Position numbers and translations under genes: made by a program. Below, piece by piece: positions 7,754 to 16,094 of a stretch of 64,000 nucleotides of DNA (position 1 is the first letter of the stretch; each line of letters opens with the position of its first letter). Origin of the DNA: Encephalitozoon hellem ATCC 50504 (taxonomy: Eukaryota > Microsporidia > Unikaryonidae); assembly GCF_000277815.2 (NCBI RefSeq), contig NC_018479.1, positions 124,001 to 188,000 on the forward strand, read 5' to 3'. The notes below the pieces were generated by a model that was given only the letters and a program-made list of their open reading frames with translations, had not been told where the DNA came from and ran no database searches.

Positions 7754-9262
7754 ATGAGCAATGTGTGTCTAGTTGTGATAGACGGATGGGGGCATGACGA
7801 AACGAGTACGGGAGGAAATGCAGTGAATGATTCAAGATGCAAATGGATGAGGACCCTAAGCCAAGACTACCGTAGCTTTCTTCTTCATGCGCATGGAAGA
7901 TATGTTGGATTGCCCGATGGTCAGATGGGGAACTCCGAGGTGGGACATCTAACCATAGGAAGCGGACGGATCATTGAGCAAGACATATTAAGGATAGACA
8001 AAGCCATTGAGTCTGGACAGCTTAAGAGTATGCTGAGCAAGGAGGTTCTGGATGCAGGGAAAAGGATTCACTTAGTAGGGATGGTTAGTGATGGAGGGGT
8101 TCACTCGCACATAAGGCATCTTAGGGGGGTTTTGGAGTGCCTTAAGGGCCTTTACAAAGAGGTGTTTATTCACTGTGTAAGTGATGGTAGGGATACGGAG
8201 CCGCGTGTGTTTTTGAGGTATCTCGAAGAGGTCAAGGGCTTCTGTCAAGAGATTGGAGTTGGAAAGATTGCCTCGGTAGCCGGCAGGTTCTACACAATGG
8301 ATAGGGCAGGCAATAACGAAAGAACAGAGCTTAGTTTTCTGATGATGACAGAGGGAGAGGAGATGGGTGGAGATGTCAAGGACCGTATTCTTGAGATGTA
8401 TGAGGAAGGCTTGGGTGATGAGACTCTCAGGCCTCTTCTTGTTGACAGTGAAGGGAGGATAGGGCCAGAGGACACTGTCATCTTCTTTAACTTTCGGGCA
8501 GATAGGATGAGACAGATTGCCGCTAGATTTGCCTCAAACGGGAACAACATAATAACCATGACGGAATATAAAAAAGGACTTGTATCAAAGGTTCTTTTCA
8601 AGAAGGTGTGTGTGAAGAACACCTTGGCAGAAGTCTTATCTAGCCGCAAGATAAAGCATTCCCATATAGCAGAGAAGGAGAAGGAGGCCCATGTGACATA
8701 TTTCTTCAACGGGGGCAAGGAGCAGCCGTTTCCCAGTCAAAGAACAATAATACGTGACAGCCCGAGTGTTGGGTCGTTTGATGCAGTCCCGTCAATGGCA
8801 TCGGGAGAGGTAACATCTTCTGTGATCTCTGAGATCGAGAATGGAGTGCCCCTAGTGGTTGCCAATCTTGCGCCTCCTGACATGGTAGGCCACACGGGGA
8901 ATCTGGAGGCAACGAAGATGGCTGTCGAGTTTACAGACGAGTGCATAGGATCGATCTACAAGGCCTGCAAGTCGAACGGATACGTTCTTGTTGTGACTGC
9001 CGACCATGGGAATGCAGAGAAGATGGTGGACAAAGATGGAAATTGCTGCAAAACGCATACAACAAGCAAGGTTCCACTGATAATCTGTAAGGAGAGGCAG
9101 GAAAGGCCTTCCTCCTCTTTGTGGGGGTATGCAGACTCTGATTACTCACTAAGAGATGTAGCGCCGACAGTGCTGGAAATAATGGGAATTCCAAAGCCGG
9201 AGGAGATGACTGGGAAGTCGGTCCTGGCAGATAATAAATATAAACGCTCTTTCTCCTTTTAA
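7754..9262 (+). CDS. 2,3-bisphosphoglycerate-independent phosphoglycerate mutase
   Basis: Glycolytic enzyme interconverting 3- and 2-phosphoglycerate with two metal ions and a phosphoserine intermediate; cytosolic. The 502-residue protein begins VCLVVIDGWG with metal ligand D10. It has the catalytic serine in QMGNSEVGHLTIGSGR (S61), DGGVHSHIRHL, HCVSDGRDT, AGRFYTMDR and the C-terminal metal site VTADHGNAEKM. Full domain content and family-like length indicate an active enzyme. The cofactor-independent form is typical of plants, many bacteria and microsporidia, and unlike yeast and animals. The frame also has a TTG directly before ATG; ATG at 7754 is the start. Confidence 0.96.
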   Translation: MSNVCLVVIDGWGHDETSTGGNAVNDSRCKWMRTLSQDYRSFLLHAHGRYVGLPDGQMGNSEVGHLTIGSGRIIEQDILRIDKAIESGQLKSMLSKEVLDAGKRIHLVGMVSDGGVHSHIRHLRGVLECLKGLYKEVFIHCVSDGRDTEPRVFLRYLEEVKGFCQEIGVGKIASVAGRFYTMDRAGNNERTELSFLMMTEGEEMGGDVKDRILEMYEEGLGDETLRPLLVDSEGRIGPEDTVIFFNFRADRMRQIAARFASNGNNIITMTEYKKGLVSKVLFKKVCVKNTLAEVLSSRKIKHSHIAEKEKEAHVTYFFNGGKEQPFPSQRTIIRDSPSVGSFDAVPSMASGEVTSSVISEIENGVPLVVANLAPPDMVGHTGNLEATKMAVEFTDECIGSIYKACKSNGYVLVVTADHGNAEKMVDKDGNCCKTHTTSKVPLIICKERQERPSSSLWGYADSDYSLRDVAPTVLEIMGIPKPEEMTGKSVLADNKYKRSFSF

Positions 9263-9300
9263 AGCATGGCAAAAGAATTTTCGCTGGAAGAAAAATTTAA

Positions 9301-9606
9301 TCAGAACATTCCGAAATCAATCTCAATGTCTTCCTCTTCAGGCTCCTCCTCCTTCTTTGCCTCTTCTGGTGCAGAGGACGTGCCCTTTCCTTCCATAGGT
9401 GCTGCTGACTCCTGAGTACTACTCATCAGCAGATTCTTAATCTCAAGTGCATCCATCTCAAAAAACTCGCAGATCTTCGGGTGACTCTCAAGCCCAAAGA
9501 ACTTGAACACGGCGTCGATCTTCTCTCGGGTCACTTGCTGGTTTGTTGCATATATAAGCAGCGTGGCTAGCGGGTACATATCGTTTATCATCTTTTCTTG
9601 TGTCAT
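9301..9606 (-). CDS. 60S acidic ribosomal protein P1
   Basis: Stalk protein of the large subunit that recruits translation GTPases. The 101-residue protein has an N-terminal helical dimerisation domain (YPLATLLIYATNQQVTREKIDAVFKFF), a flexible middle, and the acidic C-terminal tail EEEPEEEDIEIDFGMF. The conventional eukaryotic ending is MGFGLFD; here it is DIEIDFGMF, lacking the final aspartate, but the hydrophobic hook is kept. P1 is favoured over P2 from the spacing of the N-terminal helices; confidence in P1 versus P2 is moderate. It is divergent from the polymerase alpha B subunit gene with 137 bp between starts. Confidence 0.88.
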   Translation of the reverse strand: MTQEKMINDMYPLATLLIYATNQQVTREKIDAVFKFFGLESHPKICEFFEMDALEIKNLLMSSTQESAAPMEGKGTSSAPEEAKKEEEPEEEDIEIDFGMF

Positions 9607-9743
9607 TCTACTTTAAGCAATTTAACGATATCGAGCCCAAAGTTTGGTAGCCCCTCCTCTGCTTTTGCTTTTATACTTTTCGGTGAAAAATTTGCTTTAC
9701 GAGCCTGGATTGGAAGGTCCTGGGCCTGCACGGATCCCTTCAA

Positions 9744-11006
9744 ATGGACTTTGACAGGCAAGTCTTCAGAACACTGAGTAAGGGGCACTCTGCAAGGTCC
9801 TGCATAAGGATAGCACAAAGGCCCCGAGTCTCAAACTTCTATCTTAAGAAAAAAGATAAGTATGAGTATGTAAGGTATAGACTGGCTTCGATGAGGCCTT
9901 ACTTTCTGGAGCTTCTTGGGGTTGAGAGCTTTGAGCCTGTGAACCATGTGTCAAGCACCTCGTTCTACACATACGGGATTGTTATGAATCCGTTTGGACA
10001 CAAACTAGATCCGAAAAATGTATTCATTGCATCCAGCATTGATGGAAGTAACGACGTCGTTGTGCGGCTGAACCTGGAGTATCTACAAAGATACTCTGTC
10101 TTTCCAGGCCAGGTCGTTGCAATCAAGGGGAAGAACGGAACAGGGAGCGAGATAACGGTAGAGGCCATTTACTGCATACCTGTTGTGGATGTCAACTCAG
10201 CTGAGCCTTCAGAGAAGGAGAGGCATGCACAGCCGTTTATATCTGCATTTTCGGGGCCCTATGGGGCTGGGCCAGAGTTTGGGATTCTCGACAGGATTCT
10301 CGCAGAAGATGCTGATGTATTGATACTGACCGGGCCTTTTATAGATCCTGTGGAAGGCGGGGTGTCTGAGTCACCATACTCGATGATGGAGGGAGCATTT
10401 ATTCCGAAGATAAGGGAGTGGCTGTCCAAGGGGCCGGAGAGGAAGGTTGTCCTTGTTCCATCTACTAGCGACGTGATATCCTTGAATGTATTTCCTCAGG
10501 GTCCAATTGACCTCAATGACGAGAGAATTATATGTGTAAGCAATCCTTGTTCCTTTTTTTTGAACGGGTTTTTGGTAGCAGTCTCTTCTTTGGACACTGC
10601 TCTCGAGATAAGCTCAGAGGAGTGCTTTTATGACTCGAAATTGGACTATGGCGAGGATGTGTGTGGAAAGCTCCTTTTTGGAAACGACCGCCTTGAGAGG
10701 ATATCGTATCACCTAGTCTTCCAGAGAACCTTTCTCCCGGTCTTTCCATCGATGAACATTGTCTCATACTCTGTGCCAGAAAGCATGTCCATGGACACCG
10801 CGCCGGACATATATATTATTGTATCGAGATTGAAGCACTTTTCTAGAAGTGTAGGGCCTTCTGTGGTTGTGAATCTGGGGCTACCGACGAGGGAGGCGGA
10901 GAAGGTAGTGTGCTTCATAAGGCTTCCGGAGACATTGGGAGAGAAGAAACCCTCAATAGAGTTTAGGCATCTAAGTGGAGTCTTGCACAAAGCAGAAAAT
11001 AAATAG
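9744..11006 (+). CDS. POL12: DNA polymerase alpha B subunit
   Basis: Regulatory subunit of DNA polymerase alpha-primase, which starts each Okazaki fragment. The 420-residue protein lacks most of the N-terminal region of its relatives. It has the OB-fold region (about 80-150, with YTYGIVMNPFGHKL and VFPGQVVAIKGKN) and the inactive phosphoesterase domain (about 175-375), including SGPYGAG, DVLILTGPFID, VVLVPSTSDV and CVSNPCSFFLNGFLVAVSS. As in other B subunits the metal-binding residues of true phosphatases are missing. The start is ATG at 9744 with a CCC motif (GGATCCCTTCAAATG). The stop lies within AATAAATAG, so poly(A) signal and stop overlap. Confidence 0.9.
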   Translation: MDFDRQVFRTLSKGHSARSCIRIAQRPRVSNFYLKKKDKYEYVRYRLASMRPYFLELLGVESFEPVNHVSSTSFYTYGIVMNPFGHKLDPKNVFIASSIDGSNDVVVRLNLEYLQRYSVFPGQVVAIKGKNGTGSEITVEAIYCIPVVDVNSAEPSEKERHAQPFISAFSGPYGAGPEFGILDRILAEDADVLILTGPFIDPVEGGVSESPYSMMEGAFIPKIREWLSKGPERKVVLVPSTSDVISLNVFPQGPIDLNDERIICVSNPCSFFLNGFLVAVSSLDTALEISSEECFYDSKLDYGEDVCGKLLFGNDRLERISYHLVFQRTFLPVFPSMNIVSYSVPESMSMDTAPDIYIIVSRLKHFSRSVGPSVVVNLGLPTREAEKVVCFIRLPETLGEKKPSIEFRHLSGVLHKAENK

Positions 11007-11025
11007 GGCATGCCCATACTCGGCC

Positions 11026-11577
11026 ATGCAGTCGCACTTTGAGGTTTTCGACAAAATGCTAGAGGAAGTCCAGCAGCTGCGGCTCGATGCAATCTACTTC
11101 ACAAAGCTAACATCTAGGATGGATGGAAGAATAGAGAAGCTGAGAAAGAAATGCAGGAGGTACAAGGAAAAGTTTATCCAAAGGCCATTGGAAAGATATG
11201 CCAAAAGGATTGCAAAATGCCATAAGGCTGTGAAGAAACTTCTCCGTAATAACAGAGACAGCGGAAAAACATTTGGCGATGTTGTCACGGGGCTCAAGAA
11301 GAGGTGTGAAGAGCTCTGTTCAAGGGCGGAAGCATCTTTTGATCTTGAGCATCCTTCGATATCTGACATGAACTGTGTTGTCAACCTGGGAGAGATGGGA
11401 AAGAATGAGAAGCTGTATTGTAGATGTGGGAGGCCACCATTCAAGAGTATGATAGCATGCGACTCTCCGGATTGTGTCAGAAAATGGTTTCATTTTGAGT
11501 GTGTTGGTCTTGCAAGCACACCAAGAGCACCCTGGACGTGCCCTGAGTGCAGGAAGGCAGCAGCACTGAATGATTGA
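11026..11577 (+). CDS. ING-family PHD-finger protein
   Basis: Histone-reader subunit of a histone acetyltransferase or deacetylase complex (NuA4/NuA3 or Rpd3 type). The 183-residue protein has an N-terminal helical region (LDKM-like, residues 1-60), a basic middle, and a C-terminal PHD finger (132-176). Its C4HC3 order is YCRCGRPP, MIACDSPDC, KWFHFECVGL, WTCPEC. KWFHFECVGL and the MIACD pattern are ING-type, a finger class that binds H3K4me3. The frame reaches back to a GTG at 10975 inside the preceding gene; I use ATG at 11026, which follows GCCCATACTCGGCC. Which complex it serves cannot be told. Confidence 0.87.
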   Translation: MQSHFEVFDKMLEEVQQLRLDAIYFTKLTSRMDGRIEKLRKKCRRYKEKFIQRPLERYAKRIAKCHKAVKKLLRNNRDSGKTFGDVVTGLKKRCEELCSRAEASFDLEHPSISDMNCVVNLGEMGKNEKLYCRCGRPPFKSMIACDSPDCVRKWFHFECVGLASTPRAPWTCPECRKAAALND

Positions 11578-11631
11578 GCATCACGGTATAATAAAAGATG
11601 TGTTTAATTGTCTAGGCATTGACAAACAAGT

Positions 11632-12261
11632 TTACATTGTTAAGAGTATTAACACGATGACTATGAGAAACACAAATATCCTCTGGGCATCAGGATCGTT
11701 TGTGCTATGTCTTCTGTGGGTGAATCTCCTGTACATCTGTGAGTATAAGTGGTCATACAAGTCATTAGAGTAAGTGAATGGCCCCTGATATCCCTGAGTG
11801 TGGAATACATTGAAGAATACATTCTGCATGATATCATCGCCGTGGGTAAATCTGGGGCCTGCTCTGCTGAATGTAGGCGCCTCTCTGGCCATATCGTACC
11901 GTCTTCTTTTTTCCGGGTTTCCCAAAGTTGCATATGCACTCTGGATCATTCCCGAGACAGCTCCGGACTCATGAATTCCAGTCCTGTCTGGATGGAACTT
12001 CATTATCAACATGTTGAAAGCTCTTTTTATTTCGGGTTGTGTTGCATCTTTAGATACACCCAGAATGTCGTAATAGTCTGAGGGGTCCTTTCTGAGGAAC
12101 TTCTCGATCTCCTTGTGCAGTGAAAGGGCCTTCCTTGCCTTCTCGACCTCCCTTGCATCCTCTGCAGATCCTGTTAGCTCGTACTGTTTCTGAGCGTTTT
12201 CAAGGTATCCAGCATAGTCCTTCCTACTCAAGCAGGATCTGGCTGCTTCTGAATAGTTCAT
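11632..12261 (-). CDS. J-domain co-chaperone with C-terminal membrane anchor
   Basis: Hsp70 co-chaperone of 209 residues. The J domain occupies about 62-124 (DYYDILGVSKDATQPEIKRAF, with HPD at 90-92 and NPEKRRRYD). Ahead of it is a helical region (1-57). Behind it is a linker with G, F and Y residues, and a terminal hydrophobic anchor (IFVFLIVIVLILLTM, 195-209). A tail anchor with a mid-protein J domain recalls the DNAJB12/B14 and yeast Hlj1 group at the ER surface, which works in ER protein quality control. It lacks the DUF1977 region of DNAJB12. The start has ACCCCTCCATG. The gene converges with the ING gene, 54 bp between stops. Confidence 0.87.
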   Translation of the reverse strand: MNYSEAARSCLSRKDYAGYLENAQKQYELTGSAEDAREVEKARKALSLHKEIEKFLRKDPSDYYDILGVSKDATQPEIKRAFNMLIMKFHPDRTGIHESGAVSGMIQSAYATLGNPEKRRRYDMAREAPTFSRAGPRFTHGDDIMQNVFFNVFHTQGYQGPFTYSNDLYDHLYSQMYRRFTHRRHSTNDPDAQRIFVFLIVIVLILLTM

Positions 12262-12436
12262 GGAGGGGTTTTTATCTAGGGATACTTGAACTTGGATGGA
12301 AGCTGCTGCTGGGGAAAGACGGAGAGGAGGGAAGAGATGGAGAAGAATAAAAAGAGCAGCAAGATCTTGAAAGGCTGTAAGACAGTAAGTGCCTTACAAA
12401 AAAAGAAAAAATTTTACCCTTCAAGAGGAGTAGTCC

Positions 12437-13939
12437 ATGGAGACAGACGAAAGCAAGAGAGCAAAGAGTGATTCATTAACGATATATGTAGGGGATCTGC
12501 CACCAAAGACCATTGACTCTGATCTCTTCAGGATTTTTTCGAATGTAGGAAAGATTTTGAACATCAAGCTGATCAAGAGGGGGGAGAGTGCACCGTCTTT
12601 CGCATTTGTGACTTTTGAGAATGAAGAAGATGCAGAAAAGGCTGTGAGGGAATACAAGCATTACGAGCTGCACGACAGGCAAATAAGGGTGATGAGGAAG
12701 GACGAAAGGCCGCCCGAGACTGGGAATATCTTTGTAAAGAATCTCCCCGAGAGCTTTACTAGCAAGGACCTGGATGATGCGTTTTCCATGTTTGGGGAGA
12801 TTGTAAGCTGCAAGGTTGCAACTACGCCGCAAGGGAAGTCTAAGGGATATGGGTTTGTGCAGTTTAAGGAGAAGCGGTCTGCAAAAAAGGTGATCAAGAA
12901 CTTCAACAATCTCAACGGGCTTATGCTTGGAGGAAACAAGATTGTTGTGGAGCTGTACAACCCCGAGATGAAGAAGGGGGAAAGCAAGAAGGTATCGACG
13001 ATGTTTACGAATTGCTTCATCAAGAACTTCCCTGGATCTGTTGGGGAGAAGGAGCTGCTGGATCTCCTTGAGAAGTATGGGAAGGTGACGTCCCTGTGTT
13101 TTCCGACAAAGGATGATGGGAAGCCGAAGGGCTTTGCATTTGCCAACTTTGAGACTCATGAGTCTGCACTCAATGCCATCAATGGTCTCCATGGGACGTT
13201 TCCCTTTGATAACGGCAAGGATGGAGGGGAGCCCTTTTACATTCAGAAGGGACAGAAAAGAGAGGAGAGGGCAGAGGTGCTCAGGAAGATGTTTGAGCAG
13301 CTTAGCATGCAAGGACAGAACTACAAGAAGAATCTTTACATAACAAACATCCCCGAGGGCTTTGGTGCTGAGGAGCTTAGCAACATATTCAAGGAGTTTG
13401 GAAGCATCACGTCTATGTCAGTGGGGGTTGACGGGGCGAACAACCAGAAGCAATATGCCTACATATGCTACTCCACGCCTGAGGAAGCAAGCATAGCTGT
13501 GGAGAGAGGAAACGAGATATATCTTGATGGCAACAGGCTTCAAGTTGCCTATTTCAAGAACAAGCTTGAGAGGATGAAGGAAAAAGAGTTTGGAGGTCTT
13601 GGGTACAAGCCGGGGATTCCGTACATGTACAACCAAGGGGCGAGCTTTGCATCCAATGGATTCAAGCGCGAGAGAAGCAGAAGCGGGTCTGTGAAACCGT
13701 ATGGCAACGAACTTGAGAAGTTGCATAGTCTTGTGCTCGCAGCGGCGCCATCATTCAAGAGCCAATGGAAAAGCTTTGGAGTCAGTAATGAGACCGAGTT
13801 TTCTAACAAGGTCACAAAGGCTTTTCGCAACAAGCCTGAGGAAGAGATCAGAGACATGATCGACGTAAACTTTGTGCTGACAAAGAACATAGCGGCGGTC
13901 ATTGAAGATGATAATTCCAATGACCAAGTCTTACTATAA
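12437..13939 (+). CDS. PAB1: Poly(A)-binding protein
   Basis: Cytoplasmic poly(A)-binding protein of 500 residues that protects mRNA tails and promotes translation. It has four RRMs: RRM1 (about 14-89, IYVGDLP and SFAFVTF), RRM2 (97-175, IFVKNLP and KGYGFVQF), RRM3 (191-275, CFIKNFP and KGFAFANF), RRM4 (298-375, LYITNIP and YAYICY). A short linker with RSRSGS leads to a C-terminal helical region (about 420-490) in the position of the MLLE domain. The MLLE signature KITGMLLE is not evident, so binding of PAM2-type partners is doubtful. RRM3 has a long insertion before its last strand. The start is ATG at 12437; TTTTACCC lies about 20 nt upstream. Confidence 0.95.
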   Translation: METDESKRAKSDSLTIYVGDLPPKTIDSDLFRIFSNVGKILNIKLIKRGESAPSFAFVTFENEEDAEKAVREYKHYELHDRQIRVMRKDERPPETGNIFVKNLPESFTSKDLDDAFSMFGEIVSCKVATTPQGKSKGYGFVQFKEKRSAKKVIKNFNNLNGLMLGGNKIVVELYNPEMKKGESKKVSTMFTNCFIKNFPGSVGEKELLDLLEKYGKVTSLCFPTKDDGKPKGFAFANFETHESALNAINGLHGTFPFDNGKDGGEPFYIQKGQKREERAEVLRKMFEQLSMQGQNYKKNLYITNIPEGFGAEELSNIFKEFGSITSMSVGVDGANNQKQYAYICYSTPEEASIAVERGNEIYLDGNRLQVAYFKNKLERMKEKEFGGLGYKPGIPYMYNQGASFASNGFKRERSRSGSVKPYGNELEKLHSLVLAAAPSFKSQWKSFGVSNETEFSNKVTKAFRNKPEEEIRDMIDVNFVLTKNIAAVIEDDNSNDQVLL

Positions 13940-14014
13940 ACATTAAAGCCTTTAACGTTCATTGTTTTCTTGGGCAGCCAGCCCTAGGAGAGGCGCTATT
14001 TGATGGGGACGGCA

Positions 14015-14085
14015 GGGGGATTATCTTAGTGGTAGAGTGTTTGCTTCGCATGTGAATTGCCCGGGTTCGATTCCCGGATCCTCCA
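14015..14085 (+). tRNA. tRNA-Ala (anticodon CGC)
   Basis: The 71-nt sequence folds as a cloverleaf. The acceptor GGGGGAT pairs with ATCCTCC, the D loop carries AGTGGTAG, and the anticodon stem TTTGC pairs with GTGAA around the loop TTCGCAT. The T arm is CCCGG/TTCGATT/CCGG-like. The anticodon CGC reads GCG (alanine). The third acceptor pair is G-U, the classic alanyl-tRNA synthetase identity element, which supports the assignment independently. The discriminator base is A. No intron. It lies on the same strand between PABP and TAF6, about 50 bp ahead of the TAF6 start. Confidence 0.95.
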
Positions 14086-14089
14086 CTTC

Positions 14090-14094
14090 TTTTT
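14090..14094 (+). terminator. Pol III terminator of tRNA-Ala
   Basis: A run of five T begins five bases after the discriminator base of the tRNA and is the expected RNA polymerase III stop. Confidence 0.65.
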
Positions 14095-14135
14095 GGGCCG
14101 AAGGGATAATTTCGGTGGACTTTAGTCCCGGAGAG

Positions 14136-15206
14136 ATGCTGTTTTCGAAGGAAACTCTCAAGTCTTTTGCACAATCAAAAGGAATCTCCAACATTGATGA
14201 CGATGCACTGAGGGTGCTATCACAGGATCTGGAATACAGGATCAAGGAGGTGTGCCAGGAGGGAAGCAAGTTCATGGTTGGATCTAAGAGGACAAAGCTG
14301 TCGATTGACGACATCAACTATGCACTGATCAGTAGAAACGTAGACCCTCTCTTTGGATACGACCCACAGGAAAGCCTAGTTTTCCGCGGCCTTCCGTCTA
14401 ATGTATACTATGTTCCTGACGAGGAGATTGACCTGGAAGAGTATCTCGATAGGCCTCTTCCAAAGATTCCTCTCCGGCCTTCCATTCAATCGCATTGGCT
14501 GGCGATTGAGGGAGTCCAGCCGCAGATTCCTTACAACCCCATACTTCTTGAGAAGCCTGTTGCAAAGAAGGATACACTCGGAACATACCAGGAAGAGGCC
14601 GAGCTGAAGTCCCAGAACAGGCACATGCTTACTAAGGAGCTTAGCATGTATTTTGACAAGGTCATCCAGGCAATGGAAACCGACGAGCAGATAGCCATGG
14701 AGTGCTTGCATAACGAAAGCGGGATTCAGCAGCTTGTTCCGTACTTTGTCCACCACTTCAATGAGCAGATAATGAAGAACATAAAGAACAAGGAGAAGCT
14801 CATGACAGTCATAATGGTCTACAACTCACTGCTTCGGAACAAGTACATCTTCATTGATCCATATCTCCACCAGGTTCTTCCTTCGCTTATAACATGCGTG
14901 ATTGGGAAGAGCGTTGATGATGAGGTTAGGAGAGTAGCCTCGGATGTTGTCAAGTATGTCTTCAGCAACTTTTCTGGGTCTTACAAGACCCTTGCGCCAA
15001 GAATCATCAACACCCTCAGCAAGGCATGGCTGGACAAAGAGAAGACCGAGTCCACACAGTATGGCGCACTTCTTTGCCTAAGCTCTCTATCCAAGCATGT
15101 TGTGGAGACAGTCATAAAGCCAAAGGCAGACTACTATGCCAGGGAAATCAACAACCCAAAGGTTGCCGAGCTTCTAAAGCAGGTTTTGAAGGCAGACGAG
15201 CTTTAA
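14136..15206 (+). CDS. TAF6: Transcription initiation factor TFIID subunit 6
   Basis: TFIID/SAGA subunit of 356 residues. The N-terminal histone fold is at about 1-66 (MLFSKETLKSFAQSKGI, ALRVLSQDLEYRIKEV, and KLSIDDINYALISRNVDPLFGY, the TAF6 end of the fold). The C-terminal half (about 170-350) is the HEAT-like TAF6C domain, with MTVIMVYNSLLRNKYIFIDPYLHQVLPSLITCVI, the usual scaffold bound by other TFIID subunits; this run is noted by position 200-235. The open frame runs upstream through the tRNA gene. ATG at 14136 with TCCCGGAGAG before it gives the proper histone-fold N-terminus and avoids the tRNA. No activation-type tail is present. Confidence 0.93.
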   Translation: MLFSKETLKSFAQSKGISNIDDDALRVLSQDLEYRIKEVCQEGSKFMVGSKRTKLSIDDINYALISRNVDPLFGYDPQESLVFRGLPSNVYYVPDEEIDLEEYLDRPLPKIPLRPSIQSHWLAIEGVQPQIPYNPILLEKPVAKKDTLGTYQEEAELKSQNRHMLTKELSMYFDKVIQAMETDEQIAMECLHNESGIQQLVPYFVHHFNEQIMKNIKNKEKLMTVIMVYNSLLRNKYIFIDPYLHQVLPSLITCVIGKSVDDEVRRVASDVVKYVFSNFSGSYKTLAPRIINTLSKAWLDKEKTESTQYGALLCLSSLSKHVVETVIKPKADYYAREINNPKVAELLKQVLKADEL

Positions 15207-15233
15207 TATGCATGGCGCAGGAGCCTCTTCTTA

Positions 15234-16085
15234 TTACAGATGATCCAGTTCTTTTGCTATTTCCCTTTTCTCTGTGGGAGACATGCAGACAACAACCTCC
15301 GTTCCGTTTTTAATCTTTAGAAGCCCATGGTCAATAAACTCACTGATCATCGAAAGAATAGATGTCTTTGATGTGAGAAACAGCTTTCTTTTTACCCTTT
15401 CAAACAGGTCGCTGAGGCTCATTGTGTCTGCATTGCATTGCAGGATCTCCTTCAGCACAGCCCTGGAGCCTTTTGGAACGCTCCTGACAACCCTGAACGA
15501 TGCCTCTACCTTCGTTCCCCCGAGATGTATTCCTATTGTCTCCTCTTCGTATGGATCGAAGGTGGTGAGATCCCTGAAAATAAAGTTGAACCTCTCAACA
15601 TCCTCAAGACTAAATCTTATGTCAACCTCCTCAATGGTTCCTAGGATTGCAAAGTTCCTCAATCCAGAGAACTCCACCATTCCAAAGTCGAAGTTTGCCA
15701 TGATGAGCTTGTACTTCTCTCTTCTGGTGCCTATGGCCTCGTCTATATCCTTTATCGTCAATGTCTTAGAGGCCTTCAGGCCCTCCAGCCTGGACCTACG
15801 CCTCACAGCGTCCATTATTTCCGAAAGGATTTCGTGCCGGCTCATGATCCTGCAGTTGACGTAGATTGCAGTTGGAAACATTTTCTTCAGCAATGACTTT
15901 TTCGAGCCGTATCCATAGAACAATATGTTGAAAGATCTTACAAGCACATTGAACTCCTTCTTGCAACTTAGATGGAAATCGGTCAAGCTCGAGCTCATCC
16001 GTACGGGTATGGCAAAAGAATAGAAATGAACTTTTTCCCATGGGCTTCTGGCATCTGTTGCCCACAAGGTATCATAATTCTCCAT
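15234..16085 (-). CDS. ORC2: Origin recognition complex subunit 2
   Basis: Subunit of the complex that marks replication origins. The 283-residue protein keeps the ORC2 AAA-like core, recognised by SFNILFYGYGSKKSLL (about 51-66), VEFSGLRNFAILGTIEEVD, and a C-terminal winged-helix region ending in the LLKIKNGTEVVV type of strand. ORC2 proteins lack a proper Walker A motif, as here. The long N-terminal region of other ORC2 proteins is absent. The longest ATG start is 16085, only 9 bp from the divergent Sec7 start. An in-frame ATG at 15998, preceded by TACCCGTACGG, is a good alternative and would give a 254-residue protein beginning MSSSLTDFHL. Confidence 0.85.
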   Translation of the reverse strand: MENYDTLWATDARSPWEKVHFYSFAIPVRMSSSLTDFHLSCKKEFNVLVRSFNILFYGYGSKKSLLKKMFPTAIYVNCRIMSRHEILSEIMDAVRRRSRLEGLKASKTLTIKDIDEAIGTRREKYKLIMANFDFGMVEFSGLRNFAILGTIEEVDIRFSLEDVERFNFIFRDLTTFDPYEEETIGIHLGGTKVEASFRVVRSVPKGSRAVLKEILQCNADTMSLSDLFERVKRKLFLTSKTSILSMISEFIDHGLLKIKNGTEVVVCMSPTEKREIAKELDHL

Positions 16086-16094
16086 CGGTAGCCC

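Noticed and set aside
9603..9818. 71-codon minus-strand frame upstream of ribosomal P1
   Set aside because: Runs into the Pol alpha B subunit start from the opposite side, has no supported ATG or family, and overlaps the shared promoter.
12368..12395. GTAAGT in the leader of the poly(A)-binding protein
   Set aside because: No matching branch/acceptor block before the ATG; it forms part of a weak GTAAG/CTTAC hairpin.
12476..13312. Open frame of 278 codons on the minus strand inside the poly(A)-binding protein gene
   Set aside because: Fully antisense to a well-supported gene, with no recognisable domain; a shadow of codon bias.
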